NCBI RefSeq assembly: GCF_016522075.1
Contig: NZ_JAEHFW010000001.1
Coordinates: 1,302,001 to 1,366,000 of the forward strand
Reading direction: 5' to 3'
DNA from: Mucilaginibacter segetis
Lineage (GTDB): Bacteria > Bacteroidota > Bacteroidia > Sphingobacteriales > Sphingobacteriaceae
DNA length: 64,000 nucleotides
The translations under genes were made by a program, and so were the position numbers. The number at the start of each line of letters is the position of its first letter. The stretch's first letter is position 1. Below are positions 18,926 through 27,838 of this stretch, one piece after another. The notes under the pieces are model-generated. The model was not told where the DNA came from and ran no database searches. It saw nothing but the letters and a program-made list of their open reading frames with translations.

Positions 18926-20071
18926 TTAAACTTTTATTAATTTATCAACGGCTCTATCCAGGGTTTCTTGCTTTTTAGCAAAACAAAACCTTAAAACATG
19001 TTTATCAGTACCCTTGCTATAGAAAGATGAAAGTGGAATAGAGGCAACTCCCGCTTCTTTGGTGAGCCGGATGGCAAATTCCGAATCGGTTTCCTGGCTG
19101 ATATCATCATAGGTTACCGATTGAAAGTAGGAGCCTGAACAGGGTAATAACTTAAAACGAGTTTGTTCTATCCCTGCTCTGAAATCATCCCGTTTTTCCT
19201 CGAAAAATCCTGATAAGCTTAAATAGTTATTCTCGTCCTTTAAATATTCAGCGATAGCGTATTGCATAGGGGCGTTCACACAAAAAACCAAAAATTGATG
19301 GATCTTTCTGAATTCCTGCATGAGGTATGCAGGCGCCATGCAATAGCCTATCTTCCAGCCGGTGTTATGAAAGGTTTTGCCAAATGATGCTACAATAAAA
19401 CTACGTTGCTGTAATTCAGGGTAACGGGCCATGCTGTGGTGTGTTTCGCCATCGTATATTAAGTGTTCGTAAACCTCGTCGCTTAATATTAATATATCCT
19501 GCTGTTTAACTAAGGAACTCAATTCATCAATATCTTCCTGGTGCAGTATGGTAGCAGTAGGGTTGTGCGGCGAGTTAAGGATGATCATTTTAGTTTTATT
19601 GTTGATCAGTCTTTTTACCATGTCCCACTCAATGCGATAATCAGGTGCTTCCAGTTCGAGCGATTTTACTACGCCGCCCATCAACCTTATGGCGGGGGCA
19701 TAGCAGTCATAAGCCGGTTCAAATATGATCACCTCATCATTAGGATGTATCACTGCAGTTATAGCGGTAAAAATAGCCTGGGTGGCACCTGCTGTTATGG
19801 TAATTTCTGTTTCGGGATTATAAATGGTGCCATATAGCTTCTCGGTTTTTATAGCTATCTGTTCCCGCAGCGGCATTATGCCGGCCATAGGCGCATATTG
19901 GTTGTGCCCGTTTTTCATGGCGTTATTAACCAGTTCAATAAGTTTGGGCGAACATGGATAATCAGGAAAACCCTGTGATAAATTAATTGCACCCAATTCA
20001 GCTGCCAGTGCCGACATAGTGGTAAATATGTTAGTTCCGGTTTGGGGTAATTTGGAAACGACTGGTATCAT
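18926..20071 (-). CDS. Methionine/glutamine-type aminotransferase (YbdL-like)
   Basis: 381 residues, fold-type I PLP aminotransferase. The Schiff-base lysine is Lys232 in SFGKTFHNTGWK; other motifs are NSPHNPT (about 166-172) and LSDEVYEHL. The sequence resembles E. coli YbdL/glutamine transaminase K, which converts the methionine ketoacid to methionine using glutamine. The following omega-amidase would remove the glutamine-derived ketoacid, making the step irreversible. Confidence 0.92.
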   Translation of the reverse strand: MIPVVSKLPQTGTNIFTTMSALAAELGAINLSQGFPDYPCSPKLIELVNNAMKNGHNQYAPMAGIMPLREQIAIKTEKLYGTIYNPETEITITAGATQAIFTAITAVIHPNDEVIIFEPAYDCYAPAIRLMGGVVKSLELEAPDYRIEWDMVKRLINNKTKMIILNSPHNPTATILHQEDIDELSSLVKQQDILILSDEVYEHLIYDGETHHSMARYPELQQRSFIVASFGKTFHNTGWKIGYCMAPAYLMQEFRKIHQFLVFCVNAPMQYAIAEYLKDENNYLSLSGFFEEKRDDFRAGIEQTRFKLLPCSGSYFQSVTYDDISQETDSEFAIRLTKEAGVASIPLSSFYSKGTDKHVLRFCFAKKQETLDRAVDKLIKV

Positions 20072-20140
20072 AAAGGGGCTAAATTAACCAAAAATAGCTC
20101 AAAGGACGTTTATTGTGGAAAAATGGATAATTAATAAATT

Positions 20141-21418
20141 CTATTTTGCTTCAGGCAGTTTCCAAAATAGTTCGGGATTGTTGGTTTTATACCGCACTAT
20201 TTTAAGACCGGTATCTTTGTTAACATTTTCTGACTCAAATGGTCCCTGCTTAAAATAATCGAGCGGGACAAGGCTCACATAGGTAATGGTTTTGTTGTTA
20301 CCCTTAGTTTCATAATTGTATTCGCTTTTTAGCGGACTGTATAGGTAATAAAGGTTTTTAGCCATATAGTAATACAGGTAATTTTCTTTTACTATTTTTT
20401 GCTTATGGTTCCAGTTGGCATCGGGGTTTAATACCAAAGGCTTGTTGTTTATGATCCTGTCCCTCACTTCAGCAATACTTAACAGGGTGCCATTCTCATC
20501 AGTTACATAAGCATCGTTAGTAGGATCAACCCAAACCCATTTATTCATTTTAGGCAGATACACTACGTTAATAACATGGGAGTCATAATCTATGTTTAAA
20601 CTATCCTTAGGGAAGCAGTAAACCTTACGTGCCTTAAAACCCAGCGCCTGGTAACAATCAACCATTGTAGTGGCCAGTTCTCCGCAGGATACACCTACAT
20701 TTTTTTGCTTAGCTGTGGTCAATATTTCGTCGGCATTTATGAGTTTTATACCACTCTCGTGCTGTCCGTCATGCGCTACGGAATTATGCACCCAGTGCAA
20801 AATATTCAACACCTTCGATTGCTCATCGCCTTTCCCTGCTATTGAATCCAGATTAAATGCCTTTTTTAACGCCACCAGTTCGGGCGCGCTTGCCGGCTGG
20901 TAGGTAAAAGCGGGTAGTACACGGTTATCGTCAGCGTTATATTTTTCTCCCTTTTTAAGGATGTACATATAATCACCTACCGAGCGCATGCTTTCGCTTA
21001 TTTTTTTAAACTCCGGCTCGTTTTTAATATTGGCAAAATCGCTGTCTTCCTGTAAATGGCTATAATTCATATAACCGTAATTTACAGCACTATCCAGGTA
21101 TTCAAAAGCTTTTGCCTTGTCATTATTAAGTGAATACAAACAACTCAAATTATAATAGGCATTGGTGATATAACCTTTATACATTTTTTGGTCATTATCG
21201 TTCAGTTGCTTGTATCTGGCTACAAATTCATCAACCAGTTTTTTATCTGCCTGGGCATCACGTTTTAAATAAGCCTGATGCAGCAGGTCGCTTTGCTGAT
21301 TGCCGAACTTTACAAACGGATCCTCTGTAGCTGTTTGCGCAAATAGAGAATTAACCGTAAAGAGGTATATAAGAAAAAAATATATTTTATTTTTCATTTT
21401 AGGAATGTTGCCTGTCAA
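20141..21418 (-). CDS. Secreted transglutaminase-like protein
   Basis: 425 residues. An export signal (KNKIYFFLIYLFTVNSLFAQ) precedes a helical, TPR-like segment (about 30-160) and a transglutaminase-like domain with candidate triad Cys in VGVSCGELATTM, His in YDSHVINV and Asp in WVWVDPTND. The real start could be the second Met eight residues in. Probably a periplasmic cysteine peptidase or peptidoglycan/protein cross-linking enzyme; substrate unknown. Confidence 0.8.
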   Translation of the reverse strand: MTGNIPKMKNKIYFFLIYLFTVNSLFAQTATEDPFVKFGNQQSDLLHQAYLKRDAQADKKLVDEFVARYKQLNDNDQKMYKGYITNAYYNLSCLYSLNNDKAKAFEYLDSAVNYGYMNYSHLQEDSDFANIKNEPEFKKISESMRSVGDYMYILKKGEKYNADDNRVLPAFTYQPASAPELVALKKAFNLDSIAGKGDEQSKVLNILHWVHNSVAHDGQHESGIKLINADEILTTAKQKNVGVSCGELATTMVDCYQALGFKARKVYCFPKDSLNIDYDSHVINVVYLPKMNKWVWVDPTNDAYVTDENGTLLSIAEVRDRIINNKPLVLNPDANWNHKQKIVKENYLYYYMAKNLYYLYSPLKSEYNYETKGNNKTITYVSLVPLDYFKQGPFESENVNKDTGLKIVRYKTNNPELFWKLPEAK

Positions 21419-21500
21419 ATATAATATTACCTACTGTAATAATAAAGTAAATCAAACCCTTTAGTTTTCTGCTTTGGGTGCTATTAGCTACTTTAGTAAA

Positions 21501-22472
21501 ATGAAAATTTATACGCGTTTAATTGCCGTTTGCCTGATAGCTTTATACGTTTCCTGCTCTTCGGCTAATAAAAGTAATACACCTGTTATTGGTTTTGTTG
21601 ATGCTTTTGAAGACGCTACCATATCGCAGGCGCGTGTTGGATTTACTGACGCTTTAAAAGCACAGGGTTTTAGCGAGGATAAAAACAATATCAAAATAGA
21701 ATACCGTAACGCCCAGGGCAGCATACCCACGCTTACGCAGATCGTAAACTACTTTGTATCTGAAAAAGTGGATGCCTTAGCTACCTGTACCACCCTTGCT
21801 ACAGTAGCCGCTATACAAAAAACAAATACCATCCCCATTTTTGAGATGGTATCGCCCACTCCTGAACGTATGCAGGTTCTGGATGCCAGTGGTAAAGCCC
21901 CGGGAAATCTTTACGGTACAATGGAAGACTTGAACTACATTGATACTTCATTTGCAATCATCCCCAAACTTCTTCATCCCAAAGGTGATATTTTAACGGT
22001 TGGGATGATATACAACCAGGCGGAACCACAATCTGCAGATGCTTATGCACGTATTAAAGGCCTGGCTGATAAAATGCACATCAAACTGATCGCATTGCCT
22101 TTAAACAACTCTGCCGATGCGCAATTGGTTACACAGGCTTTGTTAGATAAAAATATCGATGCTTTCTTCGCTAACCCGGATAATACCGTTTTTGCCGCAT
22201 TTGAAACTATACTGAAAAGTTGTAACGAACATAACGTACCAATATTTACCAGTGAAGCGGGTTTGGTACAACGCGGTGCAGTAGCCGCTTTTGGCGCTGA
22301 TATTTACCAGTGGGGGTATCAGTCCGGTTTGCAGGCTGCACAATACCTTAAAACACATAAAACAAATGGCATAAAGCTGGAGATGGTGAAAATACGCAAG
22401 CGTGTTTATAACCCGGCCGCTGCCAAAAAATATAACATTATTGTTCCGCCGCAATTTGAAGCCGTAAAATAA
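21501..22472 (+). CDS. ABC transporter substrate-binding lipoprotein (TrpX-like)
   Basis: 323 residues. The ATG at 21501 gives a lipoprotein signal (MKIYTRLIAVCLIALYVSCSS, lipobox cysteine at ~19-20); a TTG nine codons earlier is less likely. The fold is that of the pfam ABC_sub_bind group (VIGFVDAFEDATISQARVGF, EKVDALATCTTLA, DNTVFAAFETI). It is the first gene of an importer with permease and ATPase directly following. Relatives carry aromatic amino acids or related solutes; the ligand here is not determined. Confidence 0.92.
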   Translation: MKIYTRLIAVCLIALYVSCSSANKSNTPVIGFVDAFEDATISQARVGFTDALKAQGFSEDKNNIKIEYRNAQGSIPTLTQIVNYFVSEKVDALATCTTLATVAAIQKTNTIPIFEMVSPTPERMQVLDASGKAPGNLYGTMEDLNYIDTSFAIIPKLLHPKGDILTVGMIYNQAEPQSADAYARIKGLADKMHIKLIALPLNNSADAQLVTQALLDKNIDAFFANPDNTVFAAFETILKSCNEHNVPIFTSEAGLVQRGAVAAFGADIYQWGYQSGLQAAQYLKTHKTNGIKLEMVKIRKRVYNPAAAKKYNIIVPPQFEAVK

Positions 22473-23339
22473 ATGGATTTTTACCTCACCGCCTTATTAC
22501 AGGGACTTTGTTTCGCGGGGATAGCCTTTGGTATTTATATCTCCATGAAGATATTTAACATTCCGGATATTACTACGGATGGCAGTTATACTTTAGGCGG
22601 AGTAGTAACCGGCATAATGCTTACACATCATCAACCCGGATGGGTTATCCTGATAGCGGTAATATTTGCCGGCGGCATTGCGGGGGCACTTACAGGAATT
22701 ATACATACCAAATTAAAAATTAACGCGCTGCTGGCAGGCATACTCGTCATGACGGCGCTTTACTCTGTTAATTTAACTATACTCGGACGTTCAAATCTGC
22801 CTTTGCTTAACTTTGGCACCATATTCAATACCGTTAATTTTATAACCAACGGCAATCAAAATTCGCTCTTAATATTAGGCGTATTTGTAACTATCCTTAC
22901 TTTACTGATAGGCTATTTACTAAAAACAGATTTTGGTATAGCCATGCGTGCCACAGGTAATAGTGAACCCATGATACGCGCCCTTGGTGTGAATACCGAT
23001 CGTATGAAGATCATCGGCCTGGCAATTGCCAACGCATTAACCGCCCTGAGTGGTTACCTGATAACACAATTGCAAGGTTTCGCGGATATCAGCATGGGTA
23101 TAGGCATTGTAATAGTAGGCTTAGGATCGGTTATTATTGCCGAAACCATTATCAACTGGCTGCGCATAAGTTCGGTATGGTTAAGTTTGATCTTAGTAAT
23201 GGCCGGCGCTGTCATCTTCCAGATGGTGCTGGCCTTTACCCTCAATATCGGTGTTGATGCAAATTTGCTTAAGCTGGTAACGGCTGTGTTTGTTTTACTT
23301 ATAGTGGGCTTACCGTGTTTAACAGCTGCACGGTCATGA
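22473..23339 (+). CDS. ABC transporter permease
   Basis: 288 residues, branched-chain-type (BPD_transp_2) permease with about eight membrane helices and the family phrase IPDITTDGSYTLGG near the N-terminus. Its ATG directly follows the stop of the binding-protein gene, with no gap, and its stop overlaps the ATPase start, so all three are translationally coupled. Confidence 0.93.
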   Translation: MDFYLTALLQGLCFAGIAFGIYISMKIFNIPDITTDGSYTLGGVVTGIMLTHHQPGWVILIAVIFAGGIAGALTGIIHTKLKINALLAGILVMTALYSVNLTILGRSNLPLLNFGTIFNTVNFITNGNQNSLLILGVFVTILTLLIGYLLKTDFGIAMRATGNSEPMIRALGVNTDRMKIIGLAIANALTALSGYLITQLQGFADISMGIGIVIVGLGSVIIAETIINWLRISSVWLSLILVMAGAVIFQMVLAFTLNIGVDANLLKLVTAVFVLLIVGLPCLTAARS

Positions 23340-24085
23340 TAGAACTGAACAACATCAGCAAAACTTTTAATAAGGGCAAACCCAACCAGGTTGTTGCTTT
23401 AGATGGAGTTACGCTTCATATTCAACAAGGAGAATTTGTAGTGATCGTAGGGTCTAACGGTTCCGGAAAGACCACTATGTTGAACATGCTTGCCGGTACA
23501 GTTTCCCCGGATTTTGGCAGTGTACTGATAGATGGCAAATATGTAACCAAACTTCCCGACTATAAACGCAGTAAATGGGTTGCCCGCATTTTTCAGAACC
23601 CGCTTACAGGTACAGCTGCCGAACTAAGCATACTGGATAATTTTCGGCTGGCCGCCCTGCGTACAAAAAACAAAGGGCTAACAGTTGGCAAAACGGAAAA
23701 CTTTAAAAACCTGGTACGCGATAAAATTGCCACCCTGGGTATGGGTTTAGAGGATAAAACGGAGCAGCCTATCGGTACATTGTCCGGCGGGCAAAGGCAG
23801 GCGCTTACCCTGTTAATGAGCATTATGGATGATTGTAAAATATTATTGCTGGATGAACCAACTGCAGCACTCGACCCCCGATCAGCAGCATTGGTGATGC
23901 GTACTGCCAATGAACTGATCAAACAATATAACCTTACCGCGTTGTTGGTAACGCACAATTTAAAGGACGCCGGCAGCTACGGATCGCGCATAGTGCAGAT
24001 GAGTGAAGGGCGAATATTAAAGGATATTGCTACTGAAGAGAAGTATAAATTAAAGCAAAATGACCTGTTTGAATGGTTCGGATAA
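23336..24085 (+). CDS. ABC transporter ATP-binding protein
   Basis: 249 residues from the ATG at 23336, which overlaps the permease stop as ATGA; an upstream GTG would add seven residues. Walker A is GSNGSGKTT, signature LSGGQRQAL, Walker B ILLLDEP, and the switch histidine is in VTHN. It energises the importer encoded by the two preceding genes. Confidence 0.95.
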   Translation: MIELNNISKTFNKGKPNQVVALDGVTLHIQQGEFVVIVGSNGSGKTTMLNMLAGTVSPDFGSVLIDGKYVTKLPDYKRSKWVARIFQNPLTGTAAELSILDNFRLAALRTKNKGLTVGKTENFKNLVRDKIATLGMGLEDKTEQPIGTLSGGQRQALTLLMSIMDDCKILLLDEPTAALDPRSAALVMRTANELIKQYNLTALLVTHNLKDAGSYGSRIVQMSEGRILKDIATEEKYKLKQNDLFEWFG

Positions 24086-24119
24086 TTTATGGCAAAGTAA
24101 TTGCATAGCTATAAGTACT

Positions 24120-24368
24120 ATGAATAACAACAATTTTGAATATATATACGACGCTTACCAGTTAGTAAACGGCGCAAAAATAAAAGGTAAAAATCAGGAC
24201 GAATTATTTGAACTGGGCGAATACGATGGTAACAAAAGAGGTTATACCCTGTATGCCTTTGAGAATGGCCTCCGATTTGACGATTTTAGTGTTATTATTT
24301 CTGAAAAGGAATTAATGAACAACTACATGATAGAAAAGGCTAAAGTTAGCCAGTCGGTAGCGGCGTAA
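24120..24368 (+). CDS. Small hypothetical protein
   Basis: 82 residues from the ATG at 24120 (the frame is open further upstream inside the ATPase end, but that is not needed). Acidic, with a compact alternating pattern (YDAYQLVNGAKIKG, ELFELGEYDGNKRGYTLYAFENG). No recognised domain. It lies 34 bp after the ABC ATPase, so it may be co-transcribed. Function unknown. Confidence 0.6.
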   Translation: MNNNNFEYIYDAYQLVNGAKIKGKNQDELFELGEYDGNKRGYTLYAFENGLRFDDFSVIISEKELMNNYMIEKAKVSQSVAA

Positions 24369-24403
24369 TCGTTTGCTTTTATCCTGCGATTCATAATTCA
24401 GTT

Positions 24404-24484
24404 AAGGGCACCAATGAGCTTAGGTGGATTTTTGCATAGTTGATTGTGTCTGCCATTGGCAGAAGATAGTGCTTTTGGTGCCTT
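24404..24484. terminator. Structured intergenic element, possibly a bidirectional terminator or small RNA
   Basis: Outer arms GGCACCAA (24407-24414) and TTGGTGCC (24475-24482) enclose a perfect inner hairpin TCTGCC-ATT-GGCAGA at 24449-24463. The right outer arm is followed by TTCTTTAT. It sits between convergent genes. Typical terminators have shorter loops, so its role is unsure. Confidence 0.35.
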
Positions 24485-24519
24485 CTTTATATTGAAAGAG
24501 CCAATAACTGATGCGCGCG

Positions 24520-24789
24520 TTATTGAAACATTATAATTTCTCCAATTTTTAAATCCATGAGGTAGCTCTTTTCACTTTCACTTTTATTTCGGAATGTCAG
24601 TGCAATCTGTTCAATTACCTCATTTGAGTATATAGCCTCTATAGAATCGAAATTTATTGATCGTTTACTTTCAATATTTATTAAAGACCTCCCAATTTCA
24701 AACCGACCTGATAATATTTCTCCGGTAATAATAATCATGTCTCTTGTAGTGAGCTCGAAAACTTTAATTATCCTTAAACTTATGGTCAT
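24520..24789 (-). CDS. Hypothetical protein, beta-rich
   Basis: 89 residues. The arrangement of short strands (MTISLRIIKVFEL, RDMIIITGEILSGRFEIG, EQIALTFRN, KIGEIIMF) resembles a small beta-barrel of the translation-factor domain-II kind, but this is pattern impression only. It lies 7 bp downstream of the acyltransferase gene on the same strand, so they may share a transcript. Confidence 0.55.
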   Translation of the reverse strand: MTISLRIIKVFELTTRDMIIITGEILSGRFEIGRSLINIESKRSINFDSIEAIYSNEVIEQIALTFRNKSESEKSYLMDLKIGEIIMFQ

Positions 24790-24796
24790 TGGATTT

Positions 24797-25849
24797 TTAA
24801 GCCCTTTTTAAAACCTTCTTTTTTAACCATGCTCTTACCGGCTCGTCGTATAATTTAAGCGAGGCATAGGCCAATAGCATAAAAAATATAAAAAGCCCGA
24901 TGGCTACCGGTACTACCTGTTCCGGTGCAGGCTTTTTGGTAGCTATCCACATGGTGTAAATATAAATGAACGGATAGTGCGTAATATAAATGGGGTAGGA
25001 GATTGCTCCGGAAAACTTACATAGCTTTGCCCATCGCCCGCTTATAGTTCCGCCTGCTCCCGCGGCAACAATTATCGGAAAGCCGATAATGATACAGGCA
25101 GCTTCATACAATCCATTATATTTAAACGTAGGTAAAAAGAAAAGCAGGATCAATATTAATGAACAAACTGTATAGGCCATAGGTATACGAATAAGTTTAC
25201 CGGTACGGAATAGCAGTAGTCCGGCAAAGAAAGGGAACATCATACGTACGGGGGCTATCCAAAAATTGGCGAACCCCCAGCCGGTAGCCACATCGCCATG
25301 TTGCGCGGCCACAATAGTTAATACTATACCGCTAATAATTACCACTATCCATAAAACACTGCGACTCATTTTACGCCCCCAGAATGCGTAAATAATATTG
25401 GCTATATATTCCTGTAGTAAAGACCAGCAAGGTCCGTCAACAGGATGGGTTTCGCCCCAGCCGCGAATATCCATCGGGGATGGCAAAAGTGTAAACCCTA
25501 TTAATGTTACGGCTATCAGCTTTAATAAACTAACCTGTGCTACTCCGGGGGTATAGGGGTCGAACCAAAAACTGATGGCTCCTATCAGTACACCTAATAT
25601 CACCAGCGGATGCAGTCGCACTAATCTTATCTTAAAGTATTGCCAGGTGGTCATTTGTCCCCAGCGGTCATCATACGCATATCCCACAACAAAACCCGAT
25701 AACAGGTAAAAAAAATCGACCGCCAGATAACCATGATGCATAGGATGGTTGGACATCACCGGGAAATAAGCCTCAAATAAATGGAAAATAACCACAAGTA
25801 TAGCCGCGGTACCGCGCAGGCCGTCTAAAATGGGGAAATGGGGTTTCAT
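24797..25849 (-). CDS. Membrane acyltransferase (acyltransferase-3 family)
   Basis: 350 residues with about ten membrane helices. The N-terminus has the family signature ILDGLRGTAAILVVIFHLFE, including the R..A...V..FH arrangement with the catalytic histidine, followed by FFYLLSGFV. Such enzymes O-acetylate or succinylate surface glycans. No glycan cluster surrounds it, so the acceptor cannot be inferred. Confidence 0.92.
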   Translation of the reverse strand: MKPHFPILDGLRGTAAILVVIFHLFEAYFPVMSNHPMHHGYLAVDFFYLLSGFVVGYAYDDRWGQMTTWQYFKIRLVRLHPLVILGVLIGAISFWFDPYTPGVAQVSLLKLIAVTLIGFTLLPSPMDIRGWGETHPVDGPCWSLLQEYIANIIYAFWGRKMSRSVLWIVVIISGIVLTIVAAQHGDVATGWGFANFWIAPVRMMFPFFAGLLLFRTGKLIRIPMAYTVCSLILILLFFLPTFKYNGLYEAACIIIGFPIIVAAGAGGTISGRWAKLCKFSGAISYPIYITHYPFIYIYTMWIATKKPAPEQVVPVAIGLFIFFMLLAYASLKLYDEPVRAWLKKKVLKRA

Positions 25850-26021
25850 GAATGGTTTATAATAAGGTTAAGAAGAATTAAAGATAGCTTATTACTTATT
25901 GCTGTGCAATAGGGCAGATGTGCGGATATGCAAATGTGGGATCACCCCGGCTGAATTTATTTTATGTGGTGTTGAACAAATAATTACGCAGATATATTTT
26001 TATTTTTTTTAGAAATATTTC

Positions 26022-26230
26022 TATTTTCGCGCTGAAAAAAATAATACAATGCTTCAAATAAACTCTATCTGTCAATCCTTTAAGCGGCCCATTGGGACGC
26101 TGCAGAAGAGTTATGCATCAGGGATACAACTCTTCTCATAGTAAGCGGAACAACACCGCAATAATTATTAAAATTTTATAAACAGACATCCACGGGAGTT
26201 ATCCTTCGGATATAACTTTTGAATTATTTT
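26022..26230 (+). promoter_or_regulatory. Long structured leader before the TPR gene
   Basis: Starts with a -7-like TATTTTCG (26022-26029). The predicted ~195-nt leader contains a 9-bp hairpin, AGAAGAGTT (26104-26112) with AACTCTTCT (26128-26136), and a second hairpin AGTTATCC-TTC-GGAT..AACT just upstream of the ATG at 26231. The first lies inside a possible 30-codon leader ORF. It looks like a translational or attenuation control region. The rest of the gap (25850-26021) shows nothing. Confidence 0.4.
26049..26141 (+). CDS. Possible 30-residue leader peptide
   Basis: ATG at 26049 and stop TAG at 26139-26141; the product begins MLQINSICQSFKRPIG. Its last third overlaps the hairpin at 26104-26136, so ribosome position could alter folding. 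No amino-acid run that would suggest a classical attenuator. Low confidence that it is translated. Confidence 0.25.
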   Translation: MLQINSICQSFKRPIGTLQKSYASGIQLFS

Positions 26231-26752
26231 ATGGAAACATATTATACTATTGAGGAAAAGTATTTACAAGCAGTGGAAGAGCTGGCCTATGGTGAAACAC
26301 CTAAAGCACTTAATATGCTTAATATAATAATTGCCGATGATGCTACGTATGCACGGGCGCATTATCAGTTAGGCAAAATATATTATTACGATATAAAGGA
26401 TTATCAAACAGCAGGCTACCATTTTAATACCTGCATGCAGTTAGAGCCTTTGTTCCCTGATAATTACATACACTATCTGGGCTTATTGGTTTTTTTAAAA
26501 ATGGAGAGTCTCGTAAATAAAGTGGCGGCTAAAGCGCTGGAAACGCCGGGCGTAAATACAGCTTCCATCCATGATATGCTTGGTTTGTATGCCGAGAAAA
26601 ATAAGCAATGGCCAAAAGCCTTGCAGGCTTATAACCAGGCATATCTGGAGGTTACCGGTAAAACTCAGCGTGAAGAAATTGAGGAGAGCATTGCACGCGT
26701 AAAACAAAAAATGCAGCATGTAATAGCGTATCAGTATACACTTACCGGTTAA
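26231..26752 (+). CDS. TPR-repeat protein
   Basis: 173 residues from the ATG at 26231 (a TTG four codons upstream is less likely). Helix-turn-helix pairs with TPR spacing appear at about 8-40 (YLQAVEELAYGETPKALNML), 41-75 (ARAHYQLGKIYYYDIKDY) and 110-150 (WPKALQAYNQAYLEVTG). No signal peptide, so cytoplasmic; likely a protein-protein adaptor. It is preceded by a structured leader and followed by a bidirectional terminator. Confidence 0.75.
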   Translation: METYYTIEEKYLQAVEELAYGETPKALNMLNIIIADDATYARAHYQLGKIYYYDIKDYQTAGYHFNTCMQLEPLFPDNYIHYLGLLVFLKMESLVNKVAAKALETPGVNTASIHDMLGLYAEKNKQWPKALQAYNQAYLEVTGKTQREEIEESIARVKQKMQHVIAYQYTLTG

Positions 26753-26756
26753 CGAT

Positions 26757-26790
26757 AAAAGGGATGCCTTTAATTTTAGGCATACCTTTT
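26757..26790. terminator. Bidirectional terminator between the TPR gene and msrA
   Basis: Arms AAAAGGGATGCCT (26757-26769) and AGGCATACCTTTT (26778-26790) pair with one mismatch; an A run on the left and T run on the right serve both strands. It lies between convergent genes. Confidence 0.8.
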
Positions 26791-26810
26791 ATTTTACAGA
26801 TCTAAATAAT

Positions 26811-27464
26811 TTATTTTTTGAATTCCGGCTTAAGCTCATCATTCATTGCTTTGCGGAATTTCATCACCTTAGGTACCGATACTCTTTGTATGTAAGGGCT
26901 GCTGCCGTGCAGGCGGTAATAATTCTGATGATATTTTTCAGCAGGGTAGAATACTTTAAAAGGTTCTACCTGGGTAACAATCTTATCGGAATAGTGTCCG
27001 CTTGCGTTTACCTTTTTTATCGTATTTTCTAAAATATTCTTTTCATTGGCATTACGGTAAAATGCTATTGATCGGTAGTCTGTACCTACATCAGGCCCCT
27101 GGCGGTTAAGTTCGGTAGGGTTATGCGCGAAAAAGAAAGCTTCGGCTAATGTGGCGTAGCTTATTACTTTAGGATTGTAATACACCTGGGTAACCTCGGC
27201 ATGCCCTGTAGTGCGCGATCCCACTTCTTCGTACGTGGGGTTTTTAGTATGCCCGCCGGCATATCCAGCAACAACCTTATCCACACCTTTAAGTTCCTGT
27301 AAGGCTTCGCTCATACTCCAGAAACAACCTCCCCCAAATGTAGCCACAGCCTCATTGGCAGTTGGTTTAGGTACAGCTGCAAAACTATTGCTATTGCTGG
27401 TTTGCCCGTTGGCGCAGCCAAAAAGCAATAATACCGATGCTAAATATAATGTCAGTTTCTTCAT
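26811..27464 (-). CDS. msrA: Peptide methionine sulfoxide reductase A, lipoprotein form
   Basis: 217 residues. A lipoprotein signal ends at Cys17 (VLLLFGC), so this MsrA is exported and lipid-anchored. The catalytic motif is GGCFW (Cys47), followed by the usual GVDKVVAGYAGG and HNPTELNRQGPDVGTDYRS. It repairs oxidised methionines in envelope proteins. No MsrB lies nearby. Confidence 0.95.
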   Translation of the reverse strand: MKKLTLYLASVLLLFGCANGQTSNSNSFAAVPKPTANEAVATFGGGCFWSMSEALQELKGVDKVVAGYAGGHTKNPTYEEVGSRTTGHAEVTQVYYNPKVISYATLAEAFFFAHNPTELNRQGPDVGTDYRSIAFYRNANEKNILENTIKKVNASGHYSDKIVTQVEPFKVFYPAEKYHQNYYRLHGSSPYIQRVSVPKVMKFRKAMNDELKPEFKK

Positions 27465-27556
27465 GATCTTTTTATTATTCGTTTGTAAATAACTACGTAT
27501 AAAAAGGCCTTACAGATGCACCCGGATGGTCATGCCGAGGTAAACTATTGAACTGT

Positions 27557-27817
27557 TTAAAGTTTAGGGAAATGGCTGTTTCCTTTTCCTAACTTATCCT
27601 TTATCTGGCGAAGTAATTTGTCAAGCCCGTTTATTTTAATTTCGTAGGCGCTGGAAAGCAGCATTCCCAGTTTACCCGCCGGAAAACCTTTTTTATACAA
27701 CCATTCCAGGTAATGCACCGGCAGGTCGCATATTAATGTGCCCTTATATTTACCAAAGGGCATAGAGGTATTCACTACATCAATTAAAACACTTGGGTCT
27801 GCATATACATTTTCCAC
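27557..27817 (-). CDS. DUF3820-family small protein
   Basis: 86 residues with the DUF3820 pattern MPFGKYKGTLICDLPVHYLEWLYKKG, as in small proteins often annotated as putative quorum-sensing-regulator-like or exonuclease-associated. No signal peptide. It begins 21 bp downstream of the MBL hydrolase stop on the opposite side of 27839, same strand; co-transcription is possible. Function unknown. Confidence 0.75.
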   Translation of the reverse strand: MENVYADPSVLIDVVNTSMPFGKYKGTLICDLPVHYLEWLYKKGFPAGKLGMLLSSAYEIKINGLDKLLRQIKDKLGKGNSHFPKL

Positions 27818-27838
27818 AAGGTAAAAGTAAGCAAAAAG

